NCBI GenBank assembly: GCA_009704945.1 | Contig: WLDG01000006.1 | Span: 1 to 63,879, forward strand | Direction: 5' to 3' | Origin: Actinomycetota bacterium | GTDB lineage: Bacteria > Actinomycetota > Actinomycetes > Actinomycetales > Microbacteriaceae | DNA length: 63,879 nt | Shown here: piece after piece, positions 8,239 through 17,220 of the stretch | Numbering within the stretch: the first letter of the stretch is position 1 | How the letters are laid out: every line of letters starts with the position of its first letter | Translations under genes and position numbers: made by a program | Notes under the pieces: generated by a model | Told to the model about the DNA's origin: nothing | What the model saw: the letters and a program-made list of their open reading frames with translations, nothing else | Databases searched by the model: none

Positions 8239-8284
8239 AGATCCGTCCCAAAACTACCTTGTTTGACCAATAGGAGGTGTCAAC

Positions 8285-8761
8285 ATGAATCAAAAAAGTA
8301 AGGCCGCACTCAAGCCCAGCAGAAGCGTGCATCTAATTGATATTGAAAACATATGTGGGGCCTCGAACCCCACAACGGAACAGGTTGTGCAGGCTCGCGA
8401 GTCATATCTCTCACTCGTGAAGCCAGGCTCTCTCGACCAGTTTTTCATCCGAGTGAGTTCACGTTCAAACTTGGCCGCTGCATCCTTTGGCTGGCCCAAT
8501 GCCAGAGTTCAATGCAAAGAAGGGCATGACGGGGCTGACATTCTCATTGCGAGGGATCTCCTTGACAACAAGTTTGAACAGACCTTCAAAACGATTTACC
8601 TTGCAAGCGGTGACGGAGGCTTGGCTCCTTTTGCCAAGCATGTTGTCAGTCGCGGTGGCACCGTTGCAGTCATTTCGTTGCCACAAGCTCTAAGCATGCA
8701 AATGCGCTTCACTGGTGCAAAAGTGCTTTACCTCAATGCGGGAAATGGCCTAGTGCCGTAA
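8285..8761 (+). CDS. NYN (PIN-like) domain protein, putative ribonuclease
   Basis: A 158-residue single-domain protein of the NYN/PIN-like nuclease fold. The acidic metal-binding positions are visible: VHLIDIENI with Asp19 and Asn22, GHDGADILIARDL with Asp82/Asp85 and Asp91, and YLASGDGGLAPFA with Asp110. Proteins of this fold cleave RNA, often tRNA or mRNA, in toxin or RNA-processing roles. The ATG has one of the best Shine-Dalgarno sequences in the island, AGGAGGTG. It lies between an unknown gene and a coiled-coil PD-(D/E)XK gene, so it is probably part of one transcript and a functional unit with them. Its target is not predictable. The fold assignment is strong, the biological role open. 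Confidence 0.82.
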   Translation: MNQKSKAALKPSRSVHLIDIENICGASNPTTEQVVQARESYLSLVKPGSLDQFFIRVSSRSNLAAASFGWPNARVQCKEGHDGADILIARDLLDNKFEQTFKTIYLASGDGGLAPFAKHVVSRGGTVAVISLPQALSMQMRFTGAKVLYLNAGNGLVP

Positions 8762-8853
8762 GCAATTTTCAAAGTGGAGTTACGTCCGCTGCAAACGCAC
8801 GTGACCTGGACACAAGCAACCAAAAGTTTTACCCCAACTAAGAAAGTAGAAAA

Positions 8854-9972
8854 ATGCTAAGTTACAAAATAGATGGTTCGACAATTCGAATCACAGACTT
8901 TGAATTCACCAATCCGGTCCTGGTCAAGTACCTAAGCTCAATCCCCGGGGAAGATCAGGCTAGTTTTCTAAATGAGGCTCTTGAGTTTGGACTGAACACT
9001 TTGGCTACCGTGTCTAGCCAGGCAGAAGTTAGGGAAATTGAGTCAGCACTCAAGAAAGTTCGGGAAGAACTAGAGAAAACCCAGGGTTCCGTTGTTCAGG
9101 AGATGCAAAAGACTTTCAATAATCAGCTTGACGAAGGAAACAAACTGTCTTTGATATCAGTGTTCAAAGAGAAGATACTCAGGGAAATTGTTGATGAACT
9201 GAGTCCAGATTCAGAAGGTAGCCCCTTTGCGTCAATCAAGAAGGACCTCGAGAAGGTCATTGAACAACTACAGGCGAAAAAGGGAGCCAAGTCTGTCGAG
9301 TCCAGAACAGCCGCCAAGGGAACAGCTTTTGAGTTGGACGTGGATGCGCTTGTTAAAAGTGAAAGCATGCGCCATGGTGACTTAGCAGAGTTCGTCGGCG
9401 CCGACGGCGGCGGCTCCACGCAAGTTGGCGACACCATGGTCACTTTCGCCGAGGCTTACAACTCCTCCGGCTCTGAGTTCAAAGTTATCTGGGAGGCGAA
9501 GACTCAAAAGAAACCTTTCAAATCCGAAAAGGGTTTTCTGTCTGTGTCAGCTGTCTCCCAAGAGTTAAATGCTGCGATGGAGCACCGCCAAGCAGATTGC
9601 GCCATTTTTGTCGCAGATTCAGATGGATTAGACAACCAACCGGAATGGCAGGAGTTTCACGGGAACAAGCTGATGCTTGTTCTTGATCGAGATGAGCCAG
9701 ACCAAAGATTGGTGAGATTGGCATATCTATGGAGCAAATCAGTTGCAGCTAGAAAACGAACGTCTGAAAACTCTCTAAATTTGGGGAAAGTTGAAAGCCT
9801 GCTCACGAGTTTGCAGACTGAAGCAAAATCCATTACTGCTTTGAAAAAGCACCACACAATGATCGAATCCGGACTCAACTATTCAAAAGCTTGGGTGGAA
9901 GAGCACGGACAAAAATTCGATCAACTATATGAAGATCTCCATGCAGAGCTACTTGCTCAAGAAGAAAGCTGA
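8854..9972 (+). CDS. Coiled-coil protein with PD-(D/E)XK nuclease-like domain
   Basis: A 372-residue protein. Residues about 1-55 form a small N-terminal part and about 57-145 are strongly charged and helical, likely coiled coil. Residues about 150-260 resemble a PD-(D/E)XK nuclease domain of the DUF2130/RmuC-like sort: Glu160 in GTAFE, Gly192-Asp193 after GGGSTQ, then Glu214-Ala-Lys216 in VIWEAKTQKK. The C-terminal 100 residues are again helical. DUF2130-type proteins are thought to act on DNA, but their roles are poorly known. It follows the NYN gene by 92 bases, with only a weak AGAAAG before its ATG. In this island it is a good candidate for a DNA-cutting effector or a repair nuclease. 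Confidence 0.68.
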   Translation: MLSYKIDGSTIRITDFEFTNPVLVKYLSSIPGEDQASFLNEALEFGLNTLATVSSQAEVREIESALKKVREELEKTQGSVVQEMQKTFNNQLDEGNKLSLISVFKEKILREIVDELSPDSEGSPFASIKKDLEKVIEQLQAKKGAKSVESRTAAKGTAFELDVDALVKSESMRHGDLAEFVGADGGGSTQVGDTMVTFAEAYNSSGSEFKVIWEAKTQKKPFKSEKGFLSVSAVSQELNAAMEHRQADCAIFVADSDGLDNQPEWQEFHGNKLMLVLDRDEPDQRLVRLAYLWSKSVAARKRTSENSLNLGKVESLLTSLQTEAKSITALKKHHTMIESGLNYSKAWVEEHGQKFDQLYEDLHAELLAQEES

Positions 9973-10053
9973 GTCTCTCCTTGAGGTGCAAGTCTCGAGG
10001 CAGAGAAATAAATTGCTCTACGGGCGATAATTAGCAATGACCTGTCGAGTTTC

Positions 10054-12348
10054 CTAAACGGCCACAAGCGGTTGCTGCCAAGCTCTTCTTACATCGCTTA
10101 GCGGAAGCTTGGCAATGCCTTGAATGTCAATTGCTTGAGATTCCTTATCGGTGACGCCAATTCTCAGAACCGGCACTCCCCTTGCTTCGCAGAGCGCTTG
10201 GAACTTCACATCGTCCTCTCGACCCACTGTCACGATTGCTCTTGACTGAGATTCAGAGAACAGCGCTGCTGTTTGGTCTAATCCGTCTCGCTCCATGAGT
10301 TCTGTGATCCAGATTCGGCAGCCAATGTTGAATCTCAGACTTGCTTCAATAACAGCAACAGCGAGACCTCCTTCAGAGAGATCATGAGCTGCTTCGATAA
10401 GTCCCTGGATGGATGCTCCATGAATCAGCTCGGCTAGGTCTCTTTCTTTTTTGAGATCCAGCCTTGGTGGTTTTCCACCCAGGTGATCATGGATGTCCTT
10501 AGCCCAGGCAGAGCCGTCTAGTTCGTCATAGGTTGTGCCAAGCAAATAAATGTTGTTGCCATCGTCTTGCCAGCCAGAAGGAATTCTTCTTGCCACGTTG
10601 TCAATCACACCCAGCACTCCAACCACTGGGGTTGGGTAGATGGCTTGGTCACCGGTTTGGTTATAGAAGGAAACGTTTCCACCGGTGACTGGGATTCCCA
10701 GTTCCTGGCAGGCATCAGCAAGCCCTGCTGTTGCCTGCTTGAACTGCCACATCACTTCTGGGTTTTCAGGAGAGCCAAAGTTTAAACAGTTGGTTACTGC
10801 TCTTGGCACTGCTCCAGTCACTGAAACATTTCGGTAGCTTTCGGCAAGAGCAAGCCTTGCTCCCTCATACGGGTCTAGGTAGCAGTACTTGCCATTGGCA
10901 TCGGTTGCGAGCGCTACACCAAGTCCTGTTTCTTCATTGATTCGGATCATGCCGGCATCATCTGGCATGGCAAGGGCTGTGTTGCCCATGACGTATTTGT
11001 CATACTGCGATGTCACCCAAGACTTATCTGCCTGGTTAGGGGAGGCAATCAGCTGCATGATTTGAGTCGCCAGCTCTGTTTCGTTTTCTGCTCGCTTTAG
11101 TTTCTTGGAGCTGTCACTGTTTAGGCTGTCTTGGTATTTGGGGTATTCGACGGGTCTGTTATAGACAGGGCCATCGTGGGCAACGGTCCTAGGTGGCACG
11201 TTGACGATTTCTTCTTTGCCCCAGTTGATATAGAGCCTGTCTTCACCAATTACTTCGCCAAGAACCGAGTACTCAACTTCCCACTTCTCAACGATCTTTT
11301 TGAAATCCTTTAGTTTCTTCTTTGGAACAATCGCGCACATTCTCTCCTGTGATTCGCTCATCAGGATTTCTTCTGGTGTTAGGTTCTCATCTCTAAGAAG
11401 TACGTTCTTGAGTTGTATTCTCATGCCCATGCCACCGTTTGAGGCAAGCTCTGATGTGGCGCAGGATATGCCAGCACCACCAAGGTCTTGAATACCGGCA
11501 ACTGAGCCGGATTGGAAAAGCTCTAGGCAGCACTCAATCAAAACTTTTTCGGCAAATGGATCTCCCACCTGCACAGCAGGTCGCTTAGTTGGTCCGGTTG
11601 AATCAAAGCTTTCAGAGGCGAGGACGCTCACGCCACCAATGCCATCTGCTCCGGTTCTTGCACCAAACAGAATTACTAGATCTCCCTTGTTGGAGGCTTT
11701 AGCGAGTTTGAGATCTTCGTGCTTGAGAGCTCCAATGCCAAGGGCATTGACAAGCGGGTTTCCCTGATAAACCGAATCGAATACTGTTTCTCCGCCAATG
11801 TTTGGCAGTCCCAGGCAGTTGCCATAGAAGGAGATTCCGGAGGTTACGCCGTTGAGAACTCTGGCGGTGTCGGGGTGATTGGCAGAACCAAATCTGAGTT
11901 GGTCCATAACTGCTACTGGTCTTGCCCCCATTGCCAAGATGTCTCTGACAATTCCTCCCACTCCGGTGGCAGCGCCTTGGAAGGGTTCAATGTAGGAAGG
12001 GTGGTTGTGGCTTTCAACTTTGAAGGTGACAGCTAGTCCTTCACCGATATCAACAACACCTGCGTTTTCACCTATGCCAACCATCAGGTGCTTCTTCATT
12101 TCAGGCGTTACTCTTTCACCAAACTGGCGCAGGTAGATCTTGGAGGACTTGTAGCTGCAGTGCTCGCTCCACATCACCGAATACATAGCTAGCTCAGAGG
12201 AGGTTGGCCTTCTGCCCAGGATCTCTCTGATTTTTTGGTATTCGTCCTCTTTGAGACCCAGCTCTTTCCAAGGTTGTTCTTTTTCTGGGGTTTGGGATGC
12301 GTTTAGAACAGTGTCAACACCCGATGGTTTCTTCTTTTTCCAAAACAT
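10054..12348 (-). CDS. purL: Phosphoribosylformylglycinamidine synthase II
   Basis: Large subunit of FGAM synthase, converting FGAR + ATP + ammonia to FGAM in step four of purine synthesis. At 764 residues it is the short Gram-positive/actinobacterial form that needs separate PurS and PurQ. Recognisable signatures are [10 protein letters not shown] near residue 60-70, [25 protein letters not shown] with the metal and ATP-binding positions, and [12 protein letters not shown] in the second AIRS-like half. It starts at an ATG sharing one base with the purQ stop (TGATG). It is the last gene of the purS-purQ-purL operon and converges on the island gene ending at 9972. The first 20 residues are a charged extension relative to many homologues. 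Confidence 0.97.
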   Translation of the reverse strand: MFWKKKKPSGVDTVLNASQTPEKEQPWKELGLKEDEYQKIREILGRRPTSSELAMYSVMWSEHCSYKSSKIYLRQFGERVTPEMKKHLMVGIGENAGVVDIGEGLAVTFKVESHNHPSYIEPFQGAATGVGGIVRDILAMGARPVAVMDQLRFGSANHPDTARVLNGVTSGISFYGNCLGLPNIGGETVFDSVYQGNPLVNALGIGALKHEDLKLAKASNKGDLVILFGARTGADGIGGVSVLASESFDSTGPTKRPAVQVGDPFAEKVLIECCLELFQSGSVAGIQDLGGAGISCATSELASNGGMGMRIQLKNVLLRDENLTPEEILMSESQERMCAIVPKKKLKDFKKIVEKWEVEYSVLGEVIGEDRLYINWGKEEIVNVPPRTVAHDGPVYNRPVEYPKYQDSLNSDSSKKLKRAENETELATQIMQLIASPNQADKSWVTSQYDKYVMGNTALAMPDDAGMIRINEETGLGVALATDANGKYCYLDPYEGARLALAESYRNVSVTGAVPRAVTNCLNFGSPENPEVMWQFKQATAGLADACQELGIPVTGGNVSFYNQTGDQAIYPTPVVGVLGVIDNVARRIPSGWQDDGNNIYLLGTTYDELDGSAWAKDIHDHLGGKPPRLDLKKERDLAELIHGASIQGLIEAAHDLSEGGLAVAVIEASLRFNIGCRIWITELMERDGLDQTAALFSESQSRAIVTVGREDDVKFQALCEARGVPVLRIGVTDKESQAIDIQGIAKLPLSDVRRAWQQPLVAV

Positions 12349-13043
12349 CAGCTTCTCACTAGCTGCGTGATGACGCTTTGGAAGAATTTGAGACCATCGG
12401 TCCCGCTTCGCATGGCTTCTGGTCTGTCAGGGCCAAAGCCTGGTTCAACTGCGTGTTCTGGGTGAGGCATAAGGCCAACTACGTTGCCGCGTTCATTGGT
12501 GAGTCCTGCAATGTCGTTCATGGAACCGTTTGGGTTTACTTCTAGGTATCTAAAGACAACTCTGTTTTCTTCTTCCAGCATCTTGATGGTGTCGGGGGTT
12601 GCGATATAGCCACCTTCACCGTTCTTGAGGGGAATGGTGATCTCTTGGTCTTTTTCAAATAGCGAGGTCCAGGCTGTTTGGTTATTTTCAACTCTGAGCT
12701 TTTGATCGCGGCAAATGAAGTGCTGGTGTTCGTTTCTGATTAGGCCGCCTGGCAGTAGATGTGCTTCAACTAAAACCTGGAAGCCATTGCAGATACCAAG
12801 AACAGGTAAGCCTTTTTCTGCCAGCTTGATAACTTCTTTGGTGGCGGGAGCTTGCGCTGCGATTGCTCCGCATCTGAGGTAGTCGCCGTAGGAAAAGCCA
12901 CCTGGCAGAACTACGGCATCAACTTTCTTTAGAGAGTTATCGGCATGCCAAAGCGGCACCGGTGTTCCGCCAGCTAGCTTGATTGCTCTTTGAGCATCCC
13001 GGTCATCCAAGGAACCTGGGTAGGTGATGACGCCGATTCTCAT
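12348..13043 (-). CDS. purQ: Phosphoribosylformylglycinamidine synthase I (glutaminase subunit)
   Basis: Class I glutamine amidotransferase subunit that frees ammonia from glutamine for PurL. The 231 residues carry [16 protein letters not shown] near the N-terminus and the nucleophile elbow GICNGFQVL with the catalytic Cys at about residue 87. [10 protein letters not shown] near the C-terminus supplies the His and Glu of the triad. The start overlaps the purS stop by four bases (ATGA) and the stop shares a base with the purL start, so the three subunits are translationally coupled in the order S-Q-L. Length and motifs are standard and nothing is broken. Confidence 0.97.
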   Translation of the reverse strand: MRIGVITYPGSLDDRDAQRAIKLAGGTPVPLWHADNSLKKVDAVVLPGGFSYGDYLRCGAIAAQAPATKEVIKLAEKGLPVLGICNGFQVLVEAHLLPGGLIRNEHQHFICRDQKLRVENNQTAWTSLFEKDQEITIPLKNGEGGYIATPDTIKMLEEENRVVFRYLEVNPNGSMNDIAGLTNERGNVVGLMPHPEHAVEPGFGPDRPEAMRSGTDGLKFFQSVITQLVRS

Positions 13044-13285
13044 TCGACTACTACCGCTACAACGTCTTCGATTACATCGTTAGACAGAAAGCTCTTGGCT
13101 AGCTCTTTGGCTTCTGCAATGTCTTTTTCGGTTACTTCTCTGTTGAAGTGAAGTTCAATTCTTTTTCCGATTCTCACGGCGCTGATGTCTTTGTGGCCAG
13201 AGCGGTGAAGGGCGTTTGCTACGGCTTTTCCTTGGGGATCGAGCAGGTCCTGCTTAGGCATGATCTCAACAATGATCTTTGGCAC
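13040..13285 (-). CDS. purS: Phosphoribosylformylglycinamidine synthase subunit
   Basis: Small 81-residue subunit that bridges PurL and PurQ and helps form the ammonia channel. The sequence [20 protein letters not shown] is typical of PurS, including the DPQGKA turn and the later VRIGKRIEL strand. It is the first gene of purSQL, transcribed leftwards. The 131-base gap to hutG contains a short hairpin-forming CTGGC-TTTT-GCCAG at 13303-13316 in the likely leader; I see no known purine riboswitch there. The assignment rests on length, motif and its invariable position before purQ. Confidence 0.95.
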   Translation of the reverse strand: MPKIIVEIMPKQDLLDPQGKAVANALHRSGHKDISAVRIGKRIELHFNREVTEKDIAEAKELAKSFLSNDVIEDVVAVVVE

Positions 13286-13416
13286 TTTTCCCCTTCGGTT
13301 GGCTGGCTTTTGCCAGTTTCGGGTTGGATAAAGCCGCGGCGGTGAGGCGGTTTGGCATCAGTTTAGCGGCTTCAAACACAGCCAAAAGTTGCCACTACCA
13401 GCTCTCAGAAAGCTTG

Positions 13417-14277
13417 TTAGCGCATCTGGTAGCCGGCCAGGATTTCCAGAATCAGCAGTGCTCCGAGCTTGATGGTTCTTTGATCCGCGGAATCAGAGGT
13501 TGCATCAATCTCAGTAATGTCAATGCCCCGCACGGATTTGTGGCTGGCGAGAATGCGAACTGCTTGCCTCAGCTCAAATGCGCTGAGGCCACCGGGTGCT
13601 GAAGCTGGGCAGCCTGGGACAACTGAGCGATCGCAAACATCAACATCAATGTCAACGAAGATTTTGCCCTCTGCCCCTTTGAGGGCTTTCTTGCAGGCTT
13701 TCTCAATTCCAATCTCGGCAATCTCGGATCTGGAAATCACGTTCACACCAATTGACTTTGCATAGATTGCGTATTCGGGGGAATTTGAGAAGTCATTGAT
13801 GCCAAGCTGATAAATATTTGCTGGGTTAAATCCTGCATCAATCAGTCTTCTAATTGGCGATCCGTTCGATACACCGTCTCTTAGGTCGTGGTGGGCATCA
13901 AGAGTTATCAGTCTGGCAGTTGCTAGGTCTTTGCCTACTAAGCCAAGAGTTGCGGCATAGGTGATTGAGTTGTCGCCGCCGAGAGCGATTACTAGTTTCT
14001 TGTGAAGAGCTTTGAGTTTTTCAATGGTCTTTTCTTCATTGTCATCTGGGTTTTCTATTTCTCCCAGGTCTTCAATAGAAAGCTTTCCAAGATCTGACTT
14101 GGTGGTGTAGCTGAAGGTTGAGTAGCCCTTGAGCGCTTCTCTGATTGCTTTTGGGGTTTTATCAGCGCCGGTTTTTGAGATTGCTGTTTTGAAGGCAGGA
14201 ATATCGATGATTGCGATATCTGATATTTCATGACTGATTAGGGATGCGGCTCTTGGCCACTTTGGATCATCAGCCAT
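13417..14277 (-). CDS. hutG: Ureohydrolase family protein, probable formimidoylglutamase
   Basis: Arginase/agmatinase-fold Mn enzyme of 286 residues. Given the divergent hutU-hutI-hutH genes, it most likely hydrolyses N-formimidoyl-glutamate to glutamate and formamide, the last step of histidine degradation. Metal motifs are DAHHDLRD (Asp127, His129, Asp131) and DIDVDVCDRSVVPG. The first motif, normally GGDHS, reads GGDNS, so the usual metal-ligand His is Asn103. The loop from 60 to 95 is rich in acidic and lysine residues. No hutF or ftcD is in the window, so the formamide-producing route is inferred from context. Agmatinase-like activity cannot be excluded. Confidence 0.82.
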   Translation of the reverse strand: MADDPKWPRAASLISHEISDIAIIDIPAFKTAISKTGADKTPKAIREALKGYSTFSYTTKSDLGKLSIEDLGEIENPDDNEEKTIEKLKALHKKLVIALGGDNSITYAATLGLVGKDLATARLITLDAHHDLRDGVSNGSPIRRLIDAGFNPANIYQLGINDFSNSPEYAIYAKSIGVNVISRSEIAEIGIEKACKKALKGAEGKIFVDIDVDVCDRSVVPGCPASAPGGLSAFELRQAVRILASHKSVRGIDITEIDATSDSADQRTIKLGALLILEILAGYQMR

Positions 14278-14341
14278 GGCAATAAGTCTTTCGTTTGGTC
14301 TAGCTAACGCTAGCGAAGAAAGCTCTAACTAGGCCAGCTGC

Positions 14342-14355
14342 CCCTAGTTCTAGGG
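14342..14355. promoter_or_regulatory. Inverted repeat between hutG and hutU
   Basis: CCCTAG-TT-CTAGGG lies in the 124-base divergent gap. It is about 65 bases upstream of hutG and 47 bases upstream of hutU, a position that suits an operator for a hut regulator. hutU has no Shine-Dalgarno sequence, and TACTCT at 14390-14395 would place +1 at or next to its ATG, suggesting leaderless mRNA. No regulator gene is adjacent. Confidence 0.3.
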
Positions 14356-14401
14356 CTTAGCGGGCTGAAAAGAAGTCTTTGGAAATTGCTACTCTTTAGC
14401 T

Positions 14402-16063
14402 ATGACCGCAACGACGCGAACCCTCAAAGCAGCCACCGGCAACCAACTAACCGCCCAGGGCTGGCAGCAAGAAGCAGCCATCAGAATGCTGCACAACAAC
14501 CTTGATCCTTCGGTTGCCGAGCACCCAGAAGAACTAATTGTTTATGGCGGTAATGGCAAGGCAGCTCGTAACTGGACCAGCTTTGATGCCCTGGTCAAAA
14601 CTCTTACCAATCTAAAAAACGATGAGACCATGCTGGTTCAATCCGGAAAACCAGTTGGTGTTTTCCAAACTCACGAGTGGGCACCAAGAGTACTTCTAGC
14701 CAACTCCAACCTGGTTGGTGATTGGGCTAACTGGCCGGAGTTTAGAAGACTCGAAAAGTTGGGTCTGACGATGTATGGGCAGATGACTGCCGGATCTTGG
14801 ATCTACATCGGCACCCAGGGAATTCTGCAGGGAACCTATGAAACCTTTGCTGCGGTTGCTGCCAAGAAGTTTGGTGGCACGCTCGCCGGAACACTAACTC
14901 TGACTGGTGGTTGCGGTGGCATGGGTGGTGCTCAGCCACTGGCTGTCACTATGAACGAGGGCACCTGTTTGATTGTGGACATCGATGAGTCAAGACTGCG
15001 CAAGCGTCTAGAGACTCGTTACCTCGATGAACTAGCCGACAACCTAGATGATGCAATTGAGAGAGTCACTCGCTATCGCAGCGAGAAGAAGGCAATCTCG
15101 GTTGGTGTTGTAGGAAATGCCGCCACTGTCTTTGACAAGCTTCTCCACTCAGATGTACCAATCGATATCGTGACTGACCAGACCTCAGCTCATGATCCGC
15201 TGTATTACATCCCAGAAGGTGTTGATCTTGAGGATGCTCGCGAATACGCAGAGAAGAATCCAAAGGAATTCACTGAGCGCGCAGAAGCTGCCATGGCCAA
15301 GCAGGTTGCTGCAATGGTTGGCTTTATGAACAAGGGTGCTGAAGTCTTCGACTACGGAAACTCAATTCGCGATGAAGCACGCAAGGGCGGCTTCAATGAT
15401 GCGTTCAAGTTCCCTGGTTTCATTCCTGCCTACATTCGTCCACTGTTTTGTGAGGGTAAGGGTCCATTTAGATGGGTTGCACTCTCTGGTGATCCAAAAG
15501 ATATCTACAGAACAGACCAGGCAGTACTGGAACTCTTTCCAGAAAACGAACACCTTCGTCGCTGGATCAACATGGCTCAGAAGAGAGTTGAGTTCCAGGG
15601 TCTTCCTGCTCGCATTTGCTGGTTGGGTTATGGCGAGCGAGACAAAGCAGGAGTTGCCTTCAATGAACTTGTTCGCAAGGGAGAAGTCTCAGCGCCAATC
15701 GTGATTGGAAGAGACCACCTGGACTGCGGTTCGGTGGCATCACCATATAGAGAGTCAGAAGCCATGCTCGATGGGTCTGATGCAATTGCTGACTGGCCGC
15801 TGCTTAACGCCATGGTGAATATCGCAAGCGGTGCTTCCTGGGTTTCCATCCACCACGGTGGTGGAGTTGGCATTGGTAGGTCTATTCACGCGGGCCAAGT
15901 ATCAGTGGCAGATGGAACAGATCTTGCCGAGCAAAAGCTCAGAAGAGTTTTGACTAACGACCCTGGCATGGGAGTTATTCGCCACGTTGATGCCGGTTAC
16001 GAAGAAGCTAAGGGAGTGGCTCGTCACAAGCACGTGCACGTCCCAATGCTGGACACCGAGTGA
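14402..16063 (+). CDS. hutU: Urocanate hydratase
   Basis: Second enzyme of histidine degradation: hydrates urocanate to 4-imidazolone-5-propionate using tightly bound NAD+. Its 553 residues match the family's usual length (about 550-560). Family stretches seen include [47 protein letters not shown] for NAD binding, and [13 protein letters not shown] and [15 protein letters not shown] near the C-terminus. The ATG lacks an upstream purine-rich box, consistent with a leaderless message. The stop overlaps the hutI start by four bases (GTGA), so hutU-hutI-hutH form a tightly coupled operon, divergent from hutG. Confidence 0.97.
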   Translation: MTATTRTLKAATGNQLTAQGWQQEAAIRMLHNNLDPSVAEHPEELIVYGGNGKAARNWTSFDALVKTLTNLKNDETMLVQSGKPVGVFQTHEWAPRVLLANSNLVGDWANWPEFRRLEKLGLTMYGQMTAGSWIYIGTQGILQGTYETFAAVAAKKFGGTLAGTLTLTGGCGGMGGAQPLAVTMNEGTCLIVDIDESRLRKRLETRYLDELADNLDDAIERVTRYRSEKKAISVGVVGNAATVFDKLLHSDVPIDIVTDQTSAHDPLYYIPEGVDLEDAREYAEKNPKEFTERAEAAMAKQVAAMVGFMNKGAEVFDYGNSIRDEARKGGFNDAFKFPGFIPAYIRPLFCEGKGPFRWVALSGDPKDIYRTDQAVLELFPENEHLRRWINMAQKRVEFQGLPARICWLGYGERDKAGVAFNELVRKGEVSAPIVIGRDHLDCGSVASPYRESEAMLDGSDAIADWPLLNAMVNIASGASWVSIHHGGGVGIGRSIHAGQVSVADGTDLAEQKLRRVLTNDPGMGVIRHVDAGYEEAKGVARHKHVHVPMLDTE

Positions 16064-17220
16064 GCACACTCTATAAAGGCATTAGCTCACTAGCTCTAAC
16101 TGGTGAGAGCTTTGGCGACGTCTTGGTTGTTGAAAATGCGGCGCTCGCAGTTGCTGACGGCAAGGTTTTATATGCCGGGCCTGCTAGCAAAGCACCGGCT
16201 TGTGATCAGGAGATTGATCTTGGCGGTAGAAGTGTCATTCCTGGCTTTGTTGACTCGCACGCCCATTTGATCTTTGCGGGTGAGCGAAGCGAAGAGTTTG
16301 CGTCTCGCATCACAGGCAAGCCTTATGCAGCAGGTGGCATTAGGACAACCGTTCGCGCAACCAGAGCTGCCAGTGATGAAGAGCTAAGGGCAAATGCAGA
16401 AAAACTGATCGCTGAGTTTTATGCATCCGGCATTACGCAGTTTGAAATCAAGAGCGGTTATGGGCTGGATGTTGAAACAGAGTTGCGCTCACTAAAGATT
16501 GCTGCCGAACATACTCAGCACACCACTTTCCTGGGCGCACACGTTGTTCCCGAGGGAGTTCAGCGAGCCGACTACATCAAATCCGTTACAGGCGAAATGC
16601 TGCAGGCGGTTCGCCCCTATGCGAAGTGGATTGATGTTTTCTGTGACCAGGGTGCTTTTAGCGTTGAGGAAACAAAGCAGATTCTGGAAGCGGGTATTGC
16701 AGCTGGGCTGAAGCCACGACTGCATGCCAATCAAATTGCCAACCTTGGCGTTATTCCTCTGGCAGTTGAGCTGAACTGCGCATCGGTTGATCACGCAACT
16801 CATTTGACTGCTGAAGACATAGCTGTGCTATCTGGTTCCAATACTGTTGTAACACTTTTGCCGGGAGCTGAGTTCTCAACTAAGAGTCCATACCCGGATG
16901 CTCGAAGACTTGCCAGTGCCGGTATTACTTTGGCAATTGCCACTGATTGCAATCCAGGATCCAGCTACACAACCTCGATGCCGTTTTGTATTGCGGTTGC
17001 GGTTCGCGAGATGGGGCTAACACCTGAGCAGGCACTATGGGCAGCTACGCGCGGTGGAGCAAAAGCACTTCGAACTGAAGGTGGAAGTTTAGAAGTTGGA
17101 GCGAGTGCAGACTTTGTTGTCTTGGACGCGCCATCGCATGTGTTTTTGTCTTACAGACCTGGTGTTCAACTTGTTTCACAGACTTACATCGCCGGTCGGC
17201 GAGTATTTGAAAGGCAGTAA
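16060..17220 (+). CDS. hutI: Imidazolonepropionase
   Basis: Third enzyme of the hut pathway: an amidohydrolase-superfamily metal enzyme opening the imidazolone ring to give N-formimidoyl-glutamate. At 386 residues it is slightly shorter than common 400-residue homologues. The metal-binding HAH is seen in [17 protein letters not shown], and further motifs are [22 protein letters not shown] and [16 protein letters not shown]. It starts at GTG inside the hutU stop and ends directly before the hutH ATG with no gap. Without hutF in the window, the pathway appears to go through the four-step route ending in HutG. Confidence 0.96.
   Translation: MSTLYKGISSLALTGESFGDVLVVENAALAVADGKVLYAGPASKAPACDQEIDLGGRSVIPGFVDSHAHLIFAGERSEEFASRITGKPYAAGGIRTTVRATRAASDEELRANAEKLIAEFYASGITQFEIKSGYGLDVETELRSLKIAAEHTQHTTFLGAHVVPEGVQRADYIKSVTGEMLQAVRPYAKWIDVFCDQGAFSVEETKQILEAGIAAGLKPRLHANQIANLGVIPLAVELNCASVDHATHLTAEDIAVLSGSNTVVTLLPGAEFSTKSPYPDARRLASAGITLAIATDCNPGSSYTTSMPFCIAVAVREMGLTPEQALWAATRGGAKALRTEGGSLEVGASADFVVLDAPSHVFLSYRPGVQLVSQTYIAGRRVFERQ

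Noticed and set aside
11719-12036. 105-codon open frame antisense to purL
   Set aside because: The opposite strand is a fully conserved purL; the open frame follows from its codon pattern.
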